Of a DNA stretch of 64,000 nt, positions 47,895-58,251 are shown piece by piece. The translations under genes were made by a program, and so were the position numbers. The stretch is from positions 28,243-92,242 of the forward strand of contig NZ_JAAIJR010000005.1 of the NCBI RefSeq assembly GCF_010915725.1. Direction: 5' to 3'. The notes below the pieces were generated by a model. That model ran no database searches and was not told the DNA's origin. It worked only from the letters and a program-made list of their open reading frames with translations. This DNA comes from Thiorhodococcus mannitoliphagus (lineage in GTDB: Bacteria; Pseudomonadota; Gammaproteobacteria; Chromatiales; Chromatiaceae). Positions within the stretch are counted from its first letter, which is position 1; the number at the start of each line of letters is the position of its first letter.

Positions 47895-48378
47895 CGCAGG
47901 CTTGGAGCGGCTGTTCCGGTTGATTTCGGGACACCCATAGGTGTTGAGGTGGTGGCGCATTACAACCAGCTCCAGCGGTGCGATCAATGTGCATTCGCAG
48001 GCGAAGCGCAGCCGTCCGGTCTTGATGACCTCGGGGTTCAGCAGCGATTGCCCCTGCACTCGGCGGCTGCCTCGAACCAAGACCCAACGTCGGTCCAACC
48101 TGGAGTCGCTGGCCGGCGCGCGTCACTGATGGTCGCACCCGCCGGTCGACGCGGGCGTGACCTTCTGATCGTCTGCCGCTACCCTTAGCGGCTTCTTGGT
48201 ACAGGCGATTCGCCGGGTAGCCGCTCAAGGTTCGGATCCGCATCCAAGCTGTGCGCGACCCCACCGCAGCCGAGTTGAACACGGACCTTGGTGCTGGCCA
48301 GCCGCCGAGCGGCACCCTGCACTCATGGGCTCGGCTGATTGCGGTTTCTCGGCGTGATCTGTAAGGAAGATGGATTCT
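47895..48378. other. intergenic region upstream of glmU
   Basis: About 480 bp without an intact gene. A minus-strand frame (47892-48098) reads QSLLNPEVIKTGRLRFACEC and onward, which looks protein-like but is short and unrecognised; it may be a decayed gene. The glmU promoter should lie at the right end. I could not define it. Confidence 0.35.
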
Positions 48379-49743
48379 ATGAAGCTAGGTGTTGTGATTC
48401 TCGCAGCGGGTCTCGGTAAGCGGATGCGCTCCAGTTTGCCGAAGGTCTTGCATCCGCTTGCCGGGCGACCATTGCTGGGGCACGTGCTCGCCGCGGCGCA
48501 GCGGCTCGAGCCCGAGCGTATCGTCGTCGTCCACGGCCATGGTGGTGATCGGGTCAAGGCGGCCTTCGCGGATGAGGACTGTGCCTGGGTGGAGCAGCGC
48601 GAGCAGCGCGGGACCGGTCACGCGGTCATCCAAGCACTGCCGGCGGTCGAGGGCCTCGATCGTGTCCTGGTCCTCTACGGGGATGTGCCGCTCATCGCGG
48701 AGGAGACACTGCGCGAGCTGGTCGACTCGAGCAGGGAGACGCCGCTGGGCTTGCTGACGGCGGAGCTTGGTGATCCGACCGGCTACGGCCGCATCCTGCG
48801 TGATGGCGACGGCCGGGTCGTGCGGATCGTCGAGGAAAAGGACGCCACTCCCGAGGAGCGCCGGGTCGCCGAGATCAACACGGGCTTTCTGGTCGCGGAC
48901 GGTGCCAGCCTTGTTACCTGGCTGGGCGCGATCAGCGACGACAATGCCCAGGGCGAATACTATCTGACCGATATCATCGCCATCGCGGCCGACCAAGGCG
49001 TTCGCATCGCCACCACTCAGCCCGCCGAACTTGCCGAGATCGTCGGCGTCAATGACCGCCTGCAGCTCGCCGAGCTGGAGCGGATCTACCAGCGCCGCGT
49101 CGCCGAGGACCTGATGCGCTCGGGCGTGACCCTCGCGGATCCTGCCCGTTTCGATTTGCGCGGGCGGCTCGTCACCGAGCCGGACGTTTCTATCGACATC
49201 AACGTCATCATCGAAGGTGAGGTGCAGCTCGGCGCCGGCGTGCGCATCGGACCCAACAGCATCCTCAAGGACTGCGTGATCGGCTCAGGCACCGAGGTCA
49301 TGGCCAACTCTGTCATCGAGGGCGCCAGGGTCGGGGCCAATGCCCGGATCGGACCCTTCGCCCGGCTGCGTCCGGATGCCCTGCTGGCGGATGAGACGCA
49401 TGTCGGCAACTTCGTCGAGATCAAGAAGAGCCGGCTTGGGCATGGCAGCAAGGCCAATCATCTCACCTATCTGGGAGACGCCGAGATCGGCGCTGGCGTC
49501 AACGTCGGCGCGGGGACTATCACCTGCAATTACGACGGGGCCAACAAGTCCAAGACCCTGATCGGCGATGGTGCCTTCATCGGCTCCAATACAGCCTTGG
49601 TCGCCCCTGTCAGCGTGGGCCCAGGCGCGACCATCGGCGCGGGCTCCGTCATCTCGAAGGACGCCCCGGCCGATGCGCTGACCTTGAGTCGGGCTCGGCA
49701 GACAACGCTCCAGGGTTGGGTGCGTCCCACGAAGAAGTCTTGA
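48379..49743 (+). CDS. glmU: bifunctional UDP-N-acetylglucosamine pyrophosphorylase / acetyltransferase GlmU
   Basis: A 454-residue enzyme that acetylates glucosamine-1-phosphate and makes UDP-GlcNAc. The N-terminal uridyltransferase domain has [20 protein letters not shown]; the C-terminal left-handed beta helix (from ~250) has hexapeptide repeats and [10 protein letters not shown] with the acetyl-CoA site. ATG 48379 is favoured over 48370 because AAGGAAG sits about 9 bases before it. It is followed 25 bp later by glmS, the standard pair. Confidence 0.96.
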   Translation: MKLGVVILAAGLGKRMRSSLPKVLHPLAGRPLLGHVLAAAQRLEPERIVVVHGHGGDRVKAAFADEDCAWVEQREQRGTGHAVIQALPAVEGLDRVLVLYGDVPLIAEETLRELVDSSRETPLGLLTAELGDPTGYGRILRDGDGRVVRIVEEKDATPEERRVAEINTGFLVADGASLVTWLGAISDDNAQGEYYLTDIIAIAADQGVRIATTQPAELAEIVGVNDRLQLAELERIYQRRVAEDLMRSGVTLADPARFDLRGRLVTEPDVSIDINVIIEGEVQLGAGVRIGPNSILKDCVIGSGTEVMANSVIEGARVGANARIGPFARLRPDALLADETHVGNFVEIKKSRLGHGSKANHLTYLGDAEIGAGVNVGAGTITCNYDGANKSKTLIGDGAFIGSNTALVAPVSVGPGATIGAGSVISKDAPADALTLSRARQTTLQGWVRPTKKS

Positions 49744-49768
49744 TTCAGCTCCATTAGAGGTCTCAGCA

Positions 49769-51601
49769 ATGTGTGGAATCGTTGGCGCTATCGCGCAGCG
49801 TCCTGTCGCGGCCATCCTGCTCGAGGGCTTGCGGCGGCTGGAGTATCGCGGCTATGACTCTGCCGGCATCGCGGTGCTGGATCCCTCGGGGGGGCTAACA
49901 CGCGTTCGCACCCTGGGGAAGGTTGCCAAGCTCGCGGAGGAGGTTGCGGCCAGCCCGCTCAAGGGCACCCTGGGCATTGCCCATACACGCTGGGCTACCC
50001 ATGGCGCGCCGGCGACGCATAACGCCCACCCGCATGTCAGCCACGAGCGCTGCGCCATCGTGCACAACGGCATCGTGGAGAATCACGAGGTGCTGAGGCG
50101 CGAGCAGTTGGCAGCCGGCCACGATTTCACCTCAGACACGGACACGGAGGTCGTCGTCCACGCGATCTACGACGAGCTGGCGACTGGCTGCGCCCTGGTC
50201 GACGCGGTTCGCCAGGCCGCGAGCAAGCTGCACGGTGCCTACGCGCTCGGCGTCATCGATTCCCAAGACCCGCATCACCTGGTCGCGGCGCGCCAAGGCA
50301 GTCCCTTGGTCATCGGCGTCGGCTTCGGGGAGCACTTCATCGCATCGGACGTCTTCGCCCTGCTCCCCGTCACCAACCGGTTCATCTTCCTCGAGGAAGG
50401 CGACATCGCCGAGCTGACGCTCGAGAGCGTCCGGATCTGGGACCGAGATGGTCAGCTGGTCGAGCGTCCGGTCAAGACCTCGACGGTGGCGGCGGAGGCC
50501 ACCGAGCGCGGCGAGCACCGCCACTACATGGCCAAGGAGATCTTCGAGCAGCCCCAGGCCATCGCGGACACCCTCCAAGGGCGTCTCGCGGGCAATCGTA
50601 TCCTGCCGGAGATCTTTGGCAGTCAGGCGACCGAGCAGCTTGCCGAGATCGAAGCGGTCACCATTGTCGCCTGCGGCACCAGTTTCCATGCTGGGCTCGT
50701 CGCGCGCTACTGGATGGAGGGCGTCGCCGGGATCCCTTGCCAGGTCGAGGTCGCGAGCGAGTATCGCTATCGCAGCCACGTCGTCCCGAAGCAGGCGCTC
50801 TTCGTGACCATTTCTCAGTCTGGCGAGACCGCCGACACCCTGGCGGCCCTGCGGTTGGCGAAGGGGGCCGGATACGCGACCACCCTAGCGATCTGCAATG
50901 TCCCTGAAAGCTCCCTGGTGCGCGAGTCGGACCTGGTCTTCCTCACCCACGCCGGCCCTGAGATCGGGGTCGCCTCCACCAAGGCCTTCACGACACAGCT
51001 CGTCGCGCTCTTCCTGCTGACGATCACACTGGGTCGACTCAAGCGACTCGACGCCACGGAGGAGTCGAGGCTGGTCGAGCTGCTGCGATCCGTGCCGGCC
51101 AAGCTCGAGGAAGTCCTGGCGCTTGATGCGACCATTGCCAAGCTTGCCGAGGACTTCGTCGACAAGCAGCACACCCTCTTCCTCGGTCGCGGTGAGCAGT
51201 ACCCGATCGCGATGGAGGGCGCGCTCAAGCTCAAGGAGATCTCCTACATCCATGCCGAAGCCTATCCAGCCGGTGAACTCAAGCATGGCCCCCTGGCCCT
51301 GATCGACGAGCAGATGCCCGTCGTCGCCGTGGCACCCAACAATGCGCTCCTCGAGAAGCTCAAGTCCAACCTGGAAGAGGTCCGCGCCCGCGGCGGGCAG
51401 CTCTACGTCTTCGCCGACTTCCAAGTCGCCCTCGACGAAGGCGAGGGGATCACCGTGGTGCGCCTCCCCGAGACCGACGACCTCATCGATCCCTTCGTCT
51501 TCACGATCCCACTGCAACTGCTGGCCTATCACGTGGCCGTCCTCAAAGGCACCGACGTCGACCAGCCCCGCAATCTGGCGAAATCGGTCACTGTGGAATA
51601 G
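49769..51601 (+). CDS. glmS: glutamine-fructose-6-phosphate aminotransferase GlmS
   Basis: A 610-residue enzyme that makes glucosamine-6-phosphate. The N-terminal glutaminase has the catalytic Cys2 ([11 protein letters not shown]) and [11 protein letters not shown]. Two SIS domains follow (~residues 290-600), with [11 protein letters not shown] and [13 protein letters not shown]. The C-terminus LAKSVTVE is canonical. In enteric bacteria its level is controlled by RapZ with GlmY/GlmZ RNAs; rapZ is in this window. It closes the conserved core before the accessory region. Confidence 0.97.
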   Translation: MCGIVGAIAQRPVAAILLEGLRRLEYRGYDSAGIAVLDPSGGLTRVRTLGKVAKLAEEVAASPLKGTLGIAHTRWATHGAPATHNAHPHVSHERCAIVHNGIVENHEVLRREQLAAGHDFTSDTDTEVVVHAIYDELATGCALVDAVRQAASKLHGAYALGVIDSQDPHHLVAARQGSPLVIGVGFGEHFIASDVFALLPVTNRFIFLEEGDIAELTLESVRIWDRDGQLVERPVKTSTVAAEATERGEHRHYMAKEIFEQPQAIADTLQGRLAGNRILPEIFGSQATEQLAEIEAVTIVACGTSFHAGLVARYWMEGVAGIPCQVEVASEYRYRSHVVPKQALFVTISQSGETADTLAALRLAKGAGYATTLAICNVPESSLVRESDLVFLTHAGPEIGVASTKAFTTQLVALFLLTITLGRLKRLDATEESRLVELLRSVPAKLEEVLALDATIAKLAEDFVDKQHTLFLGRGEQYPIAMEGALKLKEISYIHAEAYPAGELKHGPLALIDEQMPVVAVAPNNALLEKLKSNLEEVRARGGQLYVFADFQVALDEGEGITVVRLPETDDLIDPFVFTIPLQLLAYHVAVLKGTDVDQPRNLAKSVTVE

Positions 51602-51732
51602 GCGTTACGCTTGCCTGTGTAAAGTGGCTGGTAGTGCCATTATCTATCGGATGTCTGCTTTTTTAAGCAATTGATATGAAAGCGTAATAAGTTTTCGTCA
51701 TCCTATAGATCGTGGCACTGCCAGGAGCCGGA

Positions 51733-52683
51733 ATGGACATGCAACGCGGACACGCGCCCGGAGCCCGAGTTCCGAGTCACCTCCGCGACGAAGACTGGGT
51801 CATCCGCCGCCTCGATCTGAGCGACGACGGCGGCCATGCCTTGACCTGCGATGGCCTCTCCGAGCTGGTTCGCGGCACCTCGGCCATCTTCCTCGACCGG
51901 CTCGAGGACGATATTCAGGTCCACGAGCCCGCCCGGACCGAGCTGTTCCAGGACTTGAGCGACGACTTCACCGACAGCCTGCTCTATCTCGAGAGCCAGC
52001 GTCTGCGCAGGGTCGCCAACGACCAGCAGATTCACCGCGCCCATCGGGTGGTCATGAAGGCCGCGGACTACCAACGCCTCCCGGCTGATAAGGGACTCAA
52101 ACAGGCCCGCACCCGGCTCCTCATCGCCGAGGGTGTCGGTCTGGGCAAGACGCTCGAATTGGCCATGCTGGCCACCGAGCTGGACATTCGCGGGCGCGGT
52201 CGTCGCATCCTGGTGGTGACCCAGAAGAGCATGCTGACCCAGTTCCAGAAGGAGTGGTGGTCGCGCTTCACCATCCCCCTGGTGCGCCTGGACTCCGCCG
52301 GCATCCAGCGCATCCGCAACAACATCCCCTCCGGGCACAACCCCTTCAACGTCTACGACAAGACCATCATCTCGATGGACACCCTGAAGGGGAACAAGGA
52401 GTACCGCGACTATCTCAACAAGTCCCGCTGGGACATCATCGTCATCGACGAGTGCCACAACGTCGCCTTGCGCAAGAGCGACTCGGGCTCCTCGCTGCGG
52501 GCGCGCCTGGCCAAGAACCTCGCCACCAAGTCCGATACACTGATCCTGCTCTCCGCCACGCCCCACGACGGCTCGGCCAACAGCTTTGCCTCCCTGATCT
52601 GGCTGTTGGATCCCACCGCTATCTCCGATCCGGATGACTACAATTTCCTGCAGCGGCTGGAGGTCGAGCGGATTATCATCTGA
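51733..52683 (+). pseudogene. truncated duplicate of the DrmD-like SNF2 helicase
   Basis: A 316-codon frame that matches the first ~305 residues of the intact helicase at 54966, with about 16 substitutions and one 2-residue indel by my count. It keeps Walker A (GVGLGKTLE), the DECH box and SATPHDGS, but ends soon after DPDDY. There it switches to FLQRLEVERIII and stops. The second RecA domain and C-terminal half are missing, so it cannot be an active motor. It has its own AGGAG ribosome-binding site, so a fragment protein may be made. Confidence 0.88.
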
Positions 52684-52752
52684 AGCGCAGGCTTCGACAG
52701 GTAAAGGGGAAGTTTAGGTCATGTTTGGAGGCCGAAATTCAGGGGAAACCTC

Positions 52753-53313
52753 ATGCAACATGCCTACAAGCAAACGCTTTACGAGCAGCTCGAAGCGCTG
52801 CCAGATGGATTGACCGGAGAGATCCTCAACGGACAGTTGCACACCCATCCACGGCCCGCCGGTCTGCATGCGCTGGCCGAGTCGAACCTCCAGATCGAGA
52901 TCGGCGGACCCTTCGGAAAAGGCCGCGGCGGCCCCGGTGGTTGGTGGATTCTCGTGGAGCCAGAGATCCACTTCGTCACCGATCGAGAGGTCGTCGTTCC
53001 CGATCTTGCTGGCTGGCGTCGAGAGCGGATGCCGCACATTCCTCAAGGCCACCGCTTCGAGGTCGTTCCGGACTGGGTCTGCGAGATCCTCTCGCCGTCA
53101 ACCGCCAGCAAGGACCGAGAAATTAAGATGCCGATCTACGCGCACTATGGCGTCTCCTATGCTTGGCTGATCGATCCGACGTGCCGAAGTCTCGAAGCCT
53201 ACGGACTGGAAGACGGTGCTTGGCGGCTGCTCGTGGAGGCCTCCGGGAAGGATGCCATCGCGGTCGCACCCTTCGCTGCGCTAAAGCTTGAACTCAGCAA
53301 CCTCTGGAACTAA
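52753..53313 (+). CDS. Uma2-family (DUF820) putative endonuclease
   Basis: A 186-residue protein of the Uma2/DUF820 family, which has a PD-(D/E)XK nuclease fold and is expanded in cyanobacteria and purple bacteria. ERYELINGEL-type start appears as GLTGEILNGQLHTHPRP; VVPDLAGWR carries the nuclease aspartate; VCEILSPSTASKDREIKM has the ExK pair and the family SPST motif. The ATG at 52753 follows AGGGGAAA. It lies between the two helicase copies. The biological role of Uma2 proteins is not settled. Confidence 0.87.
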   Translation: MQHAYKQTLYEQLEALPDGLTGEILNGQLHTHPRPAGLHALAESNLQIEIGGPFGKGRGGPGGWWILVEPEIHFVTDREVVVPDLAGWRRERMPHIPQGHRFEVVPDWVCEILSPSTASKDREIKMPIYAHYGVSYAWLIDPTCRSLEAYGLEDGAWRLLVEASGKDAIAVAPFAALKLELSNLWN

Positions 53314-53451
53314 AGCCAAAGCTCACCCAAAGGACTTGGGCGCAAGACCTCGACCGTTTCTGGAAAGCTGGGGTCGGACGATCCCGTCGCAGGATACGGA
53401 GGAATTTTATCCCTGCAAATTGGGTTATACCCATTGGGGTATACCCAACAG
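53314..53451. other. intergenic stretch with paired palindromes
   Basis: TGGGTTATACCCA and TGGGGTATACCCA lie in tandem at 53421-53447, each near-palindromic. They could be binding sites for a dimeric regulator or a bidirectional terminator stem. Nothing else is seen. Confidence 0.35.
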
Positions 53452-54092
53452 TCACCAGGTGCCATTTCCGCATAGATCCGCCTTGGGCCGTTCGAATAGT
53501 CTGGAATTCAGATGCCAGTGCCCAGGGGCCTTCATGCCAACGAGCACTGAGGTTACCCCAGGAATAGACCGACTAAACTGAATCGCTTGGAGTGGCCCCC
53601 TCAAGTCCGAAAACCCGAGATTCTCCTGAAGTATTGGTGTTCCAACCAGTTCCCCTTGCAGCAGTGATCCGTTGGCGATGACCGCTAGAGTGATCGGGGC
53701 TCATCGACCCCGACCATAGAAAGTGTCCATCAATTGTTTCCCGATGCGAGCGATGCCGCCCGAAATCCCCCCTAGCCCCCCTTTGCGAAAGGGGGGAAGT
53801 TGTTGATGGATAGTTCCATAGGCTGATTGCGCAACAAGATCGCGTCTGGCGTCCATAGGCCGATGGGCAACTGGATGAAACGGAAATGTCCCTCGTGTCC
53901 GGCGACAGAACGCACGATTGCGCATAGGTCGATCAGACAAAGAAAATCCCGAGCATCGACGGCCCGACGGAATCCATGCCAGGCCGAAATGCCGTAGGTT
54001 GTCAGCCAGCCGCGCTGAACCAGATCCTCCAATACCTCCATGCATTGAGCGAAAGCCTGATGGCAGGCCGTTTGACCATCCGCTAGACACAA
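53452..54092 (-). pseudogene. aldo/keto reductase remnant interrupted by an R1 MITE
   Basis: Two minus-strand segments encode the C-terminal half of an aldo/keto reductase. The first (54092 down to ~53817) has DLVQRGWLTTYGISAWHGFR and HFRFIQLPIGLWTP. The second (~53685 down to 53452) has AVIANGSLLQGELVGTP and SIPGVTSVLVGMKAPGHWHL. R1 copy E sits between them, in LLRNQP. The two parts are also out of frame and several residues are missing before AVIANGS. The N-terminal ~150 residues are absent, so the gene was already broken. Confidence 0.8.
53720..53816 (-). repeat. R1 MITE-like repeat, copy E
   Basis: A 97-bp copy flanked by a perfect CATAG duplication (53715-53719, 53817-53821). Ends are AAAGTGTCCATCAATTG and TTGATGGATAGTTC. 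It interrupts the aldo/keto reductase remnant. CATAG differs from the CTTAG seen at other copies, which shows the 5-bp flank is a target duplication and not part of the element. Confidence 0.85.
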
Positions 54093-54207
54093 GGCATCAA
54101 GGTTGAGTCCCCTCCGAAAAGCCCCCTAAAGCTGCCGACGCCGAGCCGAGGGCTGTGGCTGGTAGAATAGCGTCGTGCACCCAAAGCCTCAGCTGAGTCC
54201 GTCCAGA

Positions 54208-54562
54208 CGATGTTCCGAGCCAGTCCTGACAGCAGCCAGATCGATCTCCTCAGCAACGTCGAGCAATGTCTGCGCTCTGCGCGCGCGACCAGGAGAAGCT
54301 GAACGATCCAACCGCCTGGCAGAACGTCTTCCTCGATCAGGTCGTCAAACACGTCCCAGCCGAGGAGCGTTTTGCCGAGCTGTGCGATGACGCGACGGGT
54401 CGCCCGAACGCGCCGCTGCGCCTGCTCTTGGGGATGCTGATCCTCAAGAAGGACTTCGGCTGGAGTGACGAGGAGTTATTCGAGGCGGTCCACTTCAACC
54501 TGCTGGTGCGCCGCGCTCTGGGGCTGCCCAATCTCACCGACGAGGTTCCGGTCGAGTCGAAC
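54208..54562 (+). pseudogene. IS1182-like transposase fragment, frameshifted and truncated
   Basis: ATG 54208 starts MFRASPDSSQIDLLSNVEQC, a typical IS1182-family transposase N-terminus. It runs out of frame near 54265, and the second frame continues ARDQEKLNDPTAWQNVFLDQ and LLLGMLILKKDFGWSDEELF. The reading is cut at VPVESN by the 160-bp inverted-repeat element. What follows that element is not transposase, so the 3' two-thirds are deleted. Confidence 0.8.
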
Positions 54563-54566
54563 CTAG

Positions 54567-54726
54567 GAGCCTGTCCGACTTGGGGGGATCGAAGCGAGGA
54601 AGTGGGAGAGCGAGGCCATTTCGTTCCGGTTTTGAGGCGCATAGTGGTTCTATGTAACGAAAAAGCGGGGCGAAAGGGACCGTTCTCCCGATTCCGCAGC
54701 CGATTCATCCTAAGTCGGACAGGCTC
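54567..54726. mobile_element. 160-bp MITE-like element with 15-bp perfect terminal inverted repeats
   Basis: GAGCCTGTCCGACTT at the left and its exact complement at the right enclose 130 bp with no gene. CTAG is duplicated on both sides (54563-54566, 54727-54730). CTAG fits the YTAR target rule of IS5-superfamily elements, so it may be mobilised by such a transposase. It is inserted in the IS1182-like fragment. Confidence 0.8.
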
Positions 54727-54730
54727 CTAG

Positions 54731-54965
54731 GGTGCGACATTGCAGTACCCTGGCAGCCTCGGGTCGACAGGTTGCAGCAAACACCTATGGTGTATATCAC
54801 CGCATCGGCATATCAATGGCCGTAGCGATTGGTTCGCAGCTGTGAATCCATGCGACGGGAGCGGCGTAACGCGGCGGAAGAGTAGCTCCTCGTTGATCAC
54901 ACGACGAAGAGTGAGTGGTACTCCAGTCGGACTTGGGCACAGGCAGAGATCGCAAAGGATCTGAA
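54731..54965. other. region upstream of the DrmD-like gene
   Basis: No gene is seen in 235 bp between the MITE and the helicase start. It must hold the promoter of the defence operon. A GATC-rich segment and AAAGGAT Shine-Dalgarno lie at the right end. I could not assign -35/-10 boxes. Confidence 0.4.
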
Positions 54966-57839
54966 ATGGACATGCAACGCGCACTCGCCCCAGGGGCGCG
55001 TGTCACCATCCGCGACGAAGACTGGGTCATCCGCCGCCTCGATTTGAGCGACGACGGTGGCTATGCCTTGACCTGTGACGGGTTGTCGGAGCTGGTCCGG
55101 GGCACCTCGGCCATCTTCCTCGACCGGCTCGAGGACGACATCCAAGTCCACGACCCCGCCCAGACCGAGCTGTTCCAGGACTTGAGCGACTACTTCACCG
55201 ACAGCCTGCTCTATCTGGAGAGTCAGCGTCTGCGCACGGTCGCCAACGACCAGCAGATTCACCGCGCCCACCAAGCGGTCATGAAGGCCGCCGACTACCA
55301 GCGCCTCCCGGCGGAAAAGGGGCTCAAACAGGCCCGCACCCGCCTCCTGATCGCCGATGGCGTCGGTCTGGGTAAAACGCTCGAAGCCGCCATGCTGGCG
55401 ACCGAGCTGGACATTCGCGGGCGCGGTCGTCGCATCCTGGTGGTGACCCAGAAGAGCATGCTGACCCAGTTCCAGAAGGAGTGGTGGTCGCGCTTCACCA
55501 TCCCCTTGGTGCGCCTGGACTCCGCCGGCATCCAGCGCATCCGCAACACCATCCCATCCGGGCACAACCCCTTCAATTACTACGACAAGACCATCATCTC
55601 GATGGACACCCTGAAGGGGAACAACGAGTACCGCGACTATCTCAACAAGTCTCGCTGGGACATCATCGTCATCGACGAGTGCCACAACGTCGCCGTGCGC
55701 AAGAGCGACTCGGGCTCCTCGCTGCGGGCGCGGCTGGCCAAGAACCTCGCCACCAAGTCCGACACCCTGATCCTGCTCTCCGCCACGCCCCACGACGGCT
55801 CGGCCAACAGCTTTGCCTCCCTGATCTGGCTGTTGGATCCCACCGCTATCTCCGATCCGGATGACTACAGCCGCGCCGACCTGGATCGCAAGGATCTCTT
55901 CGTGCGCCGGTTCAAGAAGGACATCAAGGGCCAGGCAGAGGGCCAGTTCCCGGAGCCGGTGACCCGCCGCCTGTCAGCCCGGGCCACGCCGCAGGAAGAG
56001 GCAGCCTTCCAAGCGGTGCTGGAGATCCCCTTCACACAGAAGGGCGCGCGCGCGGGGGGCAGGCAGGGCGAACTGCAGCGTGTCGGCCTGCAGAAGGCCC
56101 TGTTCTCCAGCCCCGCCGCCGCCAGCAGCTACGCCCGCAACCGCATCGACAAGCTGCGACGCGGACTCGCACCGTCAGCGGCGGAGACCGCCGAGATCGA
56201 TGCCTTCGAGGACTTCGCGCGGCAGTTGGAGGCCATCACCCCGGAGCGCTTCAGCAAGTACCAGCGGCTGCTCGCCGCGCTGCGTGACCCCAAGGCCCAA
56301 TGGACCGGCCAGGATAGCAACGACCGGTTGGTGATCTTCTCCGAGCGCATCGAGACCCTGAAGTGGCTCATGGCCAGGCTCCCGGGCGACCTGCGCCTCA
56401 AGCAAGATGCCTTCACCATCCTGGATGGGAGTCTCTCGGACATCGACCAGCAGGAGATCGTCGAGCGCTTCGGCCAGGAGCATGACCCGCTGCGGGTACT
56501 GTTGTGCTCCGATGTCGCCTCGGAAGGGCTGAATCTGCACTACTTCTGTCATCGGCTGGTGCACTTCGACCTGCCCTGGTCGCCCATGGTCTTCCAGCAG
56601 CGTAACGGCCGGGTGGACCGTTTTGGTCAGGCGCGCACGCCGTGCATCGACTATCTGCTCACCGAATCCCGGATCGAGACGGTCAAGGGCGACCTGCGCG
56701 TCATCGAGGTTCTGGTCCGCAAGGACGAGCAGATCAGCCGCAATATCGGTGATCCGGCCTCTCTCCTGCACAAGCACAGCATCGAGGAGGAGGAACGCGT
56801 GGTCGCCGAGGCCCTGGCCAGCGGCATGAGCGCCGAGCAGTTCGAGCGCGAGTGCATCGACGGGGTCACGGCGGACGACGACGAGGATGACTGGGAAGCG
56901 GCCCTCTTCGGCGCGGTTCAAGAGCCATCCCCGGTCCCTGTCCAGGTGGAGCCCCATCGTTTCTTTACGGATGTCTACGCCTTCGCCAAGCAGGCCATCA
57001 GCCGTATCCCCGAAGCGGAGGGCTATCGCATCGACGACCAGGCCCGCCTGCTCCGGCTCACCCCGCCCGCCGATCTGCGCCGACGATTGCGCCGCCAACT
57101 GCCCGCCGAGGTCCTGCGCGAGACCGACGAGTATGTGCTTTCCGCCCAAGTCGGCCTGGTCGAGGAGTCCATTCAGCGTGCCCGCGAACAGGACCGTCAA
57201 GGCGCCGAATGGCCCGACATCCAGTACCTCTGGCCCCAGCACCCGATCTGCCAATGGCTGATCGACCGCGTGATCGGCAACGTCGGCCGCCGGCGCGCCC
57301 CGGTCATCACCAGCACCAAGCTCGCACCCGGCGAATGCGCCTTCCTGATGCTGGGCCTGATCCCCAACCGCAAGGGTCAGCCCTTGATCGCCGAGTGGAA
57401 GGCGGTGGTCCGTCAGGGGAAGGCCGGCTATACGGTCGAGGACTTCGACGCCTTCTGCGCCCGCGCCGGCATCCGCGAGCGCGGCCTGCCCAATGCCAAG
57501 CGCCCCCTGGATCTCGCGGCGCTGCAGCAGGCCCTGGGCGAGGCCGTGGCCACCATGCAGCGTTTCGTGGAGGATCAGGTCGCGGCCTTCAGCGCCGCGC
57601 GCGCCGAGGAGGTCAAGCACAAGCTCGCCGAGCTGGACGAGCTACGCGGCGCCCAGGAGCGGCAGTTGGAGCTGCGCCTGGAGCATCTGCTCGACACCGT
57701 CAAGGAGAGCCGCCGCGCACGCCGCCTGAAGGACATCGAGGACGTCTTCACCGAATACGGTCAATGGGTGAAGGACAGCCTTGAGGTCGAACCCGTGCCC
57801 TTCGTGCAGGTGCTCGCCGGTGTTATGGCTCCGCGCTGA
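54966..57839 (+). CDS. drmD: SNF2-family helicase, DrmD-like (class 1 DISARM)
   Basis: A 957-residue SNF2/COG0553 helicase. An N-terminal ~100-residue region precedes the RecA-like core: Walker A GVGLGKTLE (~132), DECH box (~236), SATPHDGSANS, then SDVASEGLNLHYF (~517) and the motif VI QQRNGRVDRFGQ (~543). The C-terminal ~350 residues are helical, with a coiled coil near 870-920 (AEEVKHKLAELDELRGAQER). It is followed by a toxin-antitoxin pair and an N6-adenine methyltransferase, the DrmD-DrmMI combination of class 1 DISARM phage defence. ATG 54966 is used; AAAGGAT precedes it. DISARM naming rests on context and remains to be confirmed by drmABC beyond the window. Confidence 0.78.
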   Translation: MDMQRALAPGARVTIRDEDWVIRRLDLSDDGGYALTCDGLSELVRGTSAIFLDRLEDDIQVHDPAQTELFQDLSDYFTDSLLYLESQRLRTVANDQQIHRAHQAVMKAADYQRLPAEKGLKQARTRLLIADGVGLGKTLEAAMLATELDIRGRGRRILVVTQKSMLTQFQKEWWSRFTIPLVRLDSAGIQRIRNTIPSGHNPFNYYDKTIISMDTLKGNNEYRDYLNKSRWDIIVIDECHNVAVRKSDSGSSLRARLAKNLATKSDTLILLSATPHDGSANSFASLIWLLDPTAISDPDDYSRADLDRKDLFVRRFKKDIKGQAEGQFPEPVTRRLSARATPQEEAAFQAVLEIPFTQKGARAGGRQGELQRVGLQKALFSSPAAASSYARNRIDKLRRGLAPSAAETAEIDAFEDFARQLEAITPERFSKYQRLLAALRDPKAQWTGQDSNDRLVIFSERIETLKWLMARLPGDLRLKQDAFTILDGSLSDIDQQEIVERFGQEHDPLRVLLCSDVASEGLNLHYFCHRLVHFDLPWSPMVFQQRNGRVDRFGQARTPCIDYLLTESRIETVKGDLRVIEVLVRKDEQISRNIGDPASLLHKHSIEEEERVVAEALASGMSAEQFERECIDGVTADDDEDDWEAALFGAVQEPSPVPVQVEPHRFFTDVYAFAKQAISRIPEAEGYRIDDQARLLRLTPPADLRRRLRRQLPAEVLRETDEYVLSAQVGLVEESIQRAREQDRQGAEWPDIQYLWPQHPICQWLIDRVIGNVGRRRAPVITSTKLAPGECAFLMLGLIPNRKGQPLIAEWKAVVRQGKAGYTVEDFDAFCARAGIRERGLPNAKRPLDLAALQQALGEAVATMQRFVEDQVAAFSAARAEEVKHKLAELDELRGAQERQLELRLEHLLDTVKESRRARRLKDIEDVFTEYGQWVKDSLEVEPVPFVQVLAGVMAPR

Positions 57840-57900
57840 ATCATGACAAACGCTGTTGTCATGCCTAATATGGCCATCAATAGGACCAGGAGCTTTGTGC

Positions 57901-58251
57901 ATGACTGAAACCTCGATCGCCGACGCCAAGATCCAGCTCACACGTCTCATTCACCAGGCGGAGCGAGGCGAAGCCGTCCACATCACGCGCTGCGGCAAAC
58001 CGGTGGCGGTGCTGCTCTCGGAAGATGCTTACACCCGTTTGCGCCAAGGGCGGGGGCAAGCCCAACCAGACTTCTGGGACCTCATCACCAAAATGCGGGC
58101 CGATCCAGCATTCGAGCCTGTGGACTGGCCCAAGGACGAAGACGTCGGTCTTTGCGATGCGCGCGCCGTCGCCGCGATGCGGGCTTTTCCAAAGATCGTG
58201 GGCGTGAAGGCGGAAACCATCAGCGAATGGATCGCCGAGGGGCGCCGATGA
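57901..58251 (+). CDS. Phd/YefM-type antitoxin
   Basis: A 116-residue antitoxin. The N-terminal ~50 residues have the Phd/YefM fold (SIADAKIQLTRLIHQAERGE, then VHITRCGKPVAVLLSEDAY), which binds operator DNA. The C-terminal part should wrap the toxin. ATG 57901 follows an AGGAGC site 8 bases upstream; an earlier in-frame start at 57856 is less likely. It overlaps the toxin gene by 4 bp. The pair sits between the DrmD-like and DrmMI-like genes on the same strand. Confidence 0.85.
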   Translation: MTETSIADAKIQLTRLIHQAERGEAVHITRCGKPVAVLLSEDAYTRLRQGRGQAQPDFWDLITKMRADPAFEPVDWPKDEDVGLCDARAVAAMRAFPKIVGVKAETISEWIAEGRR

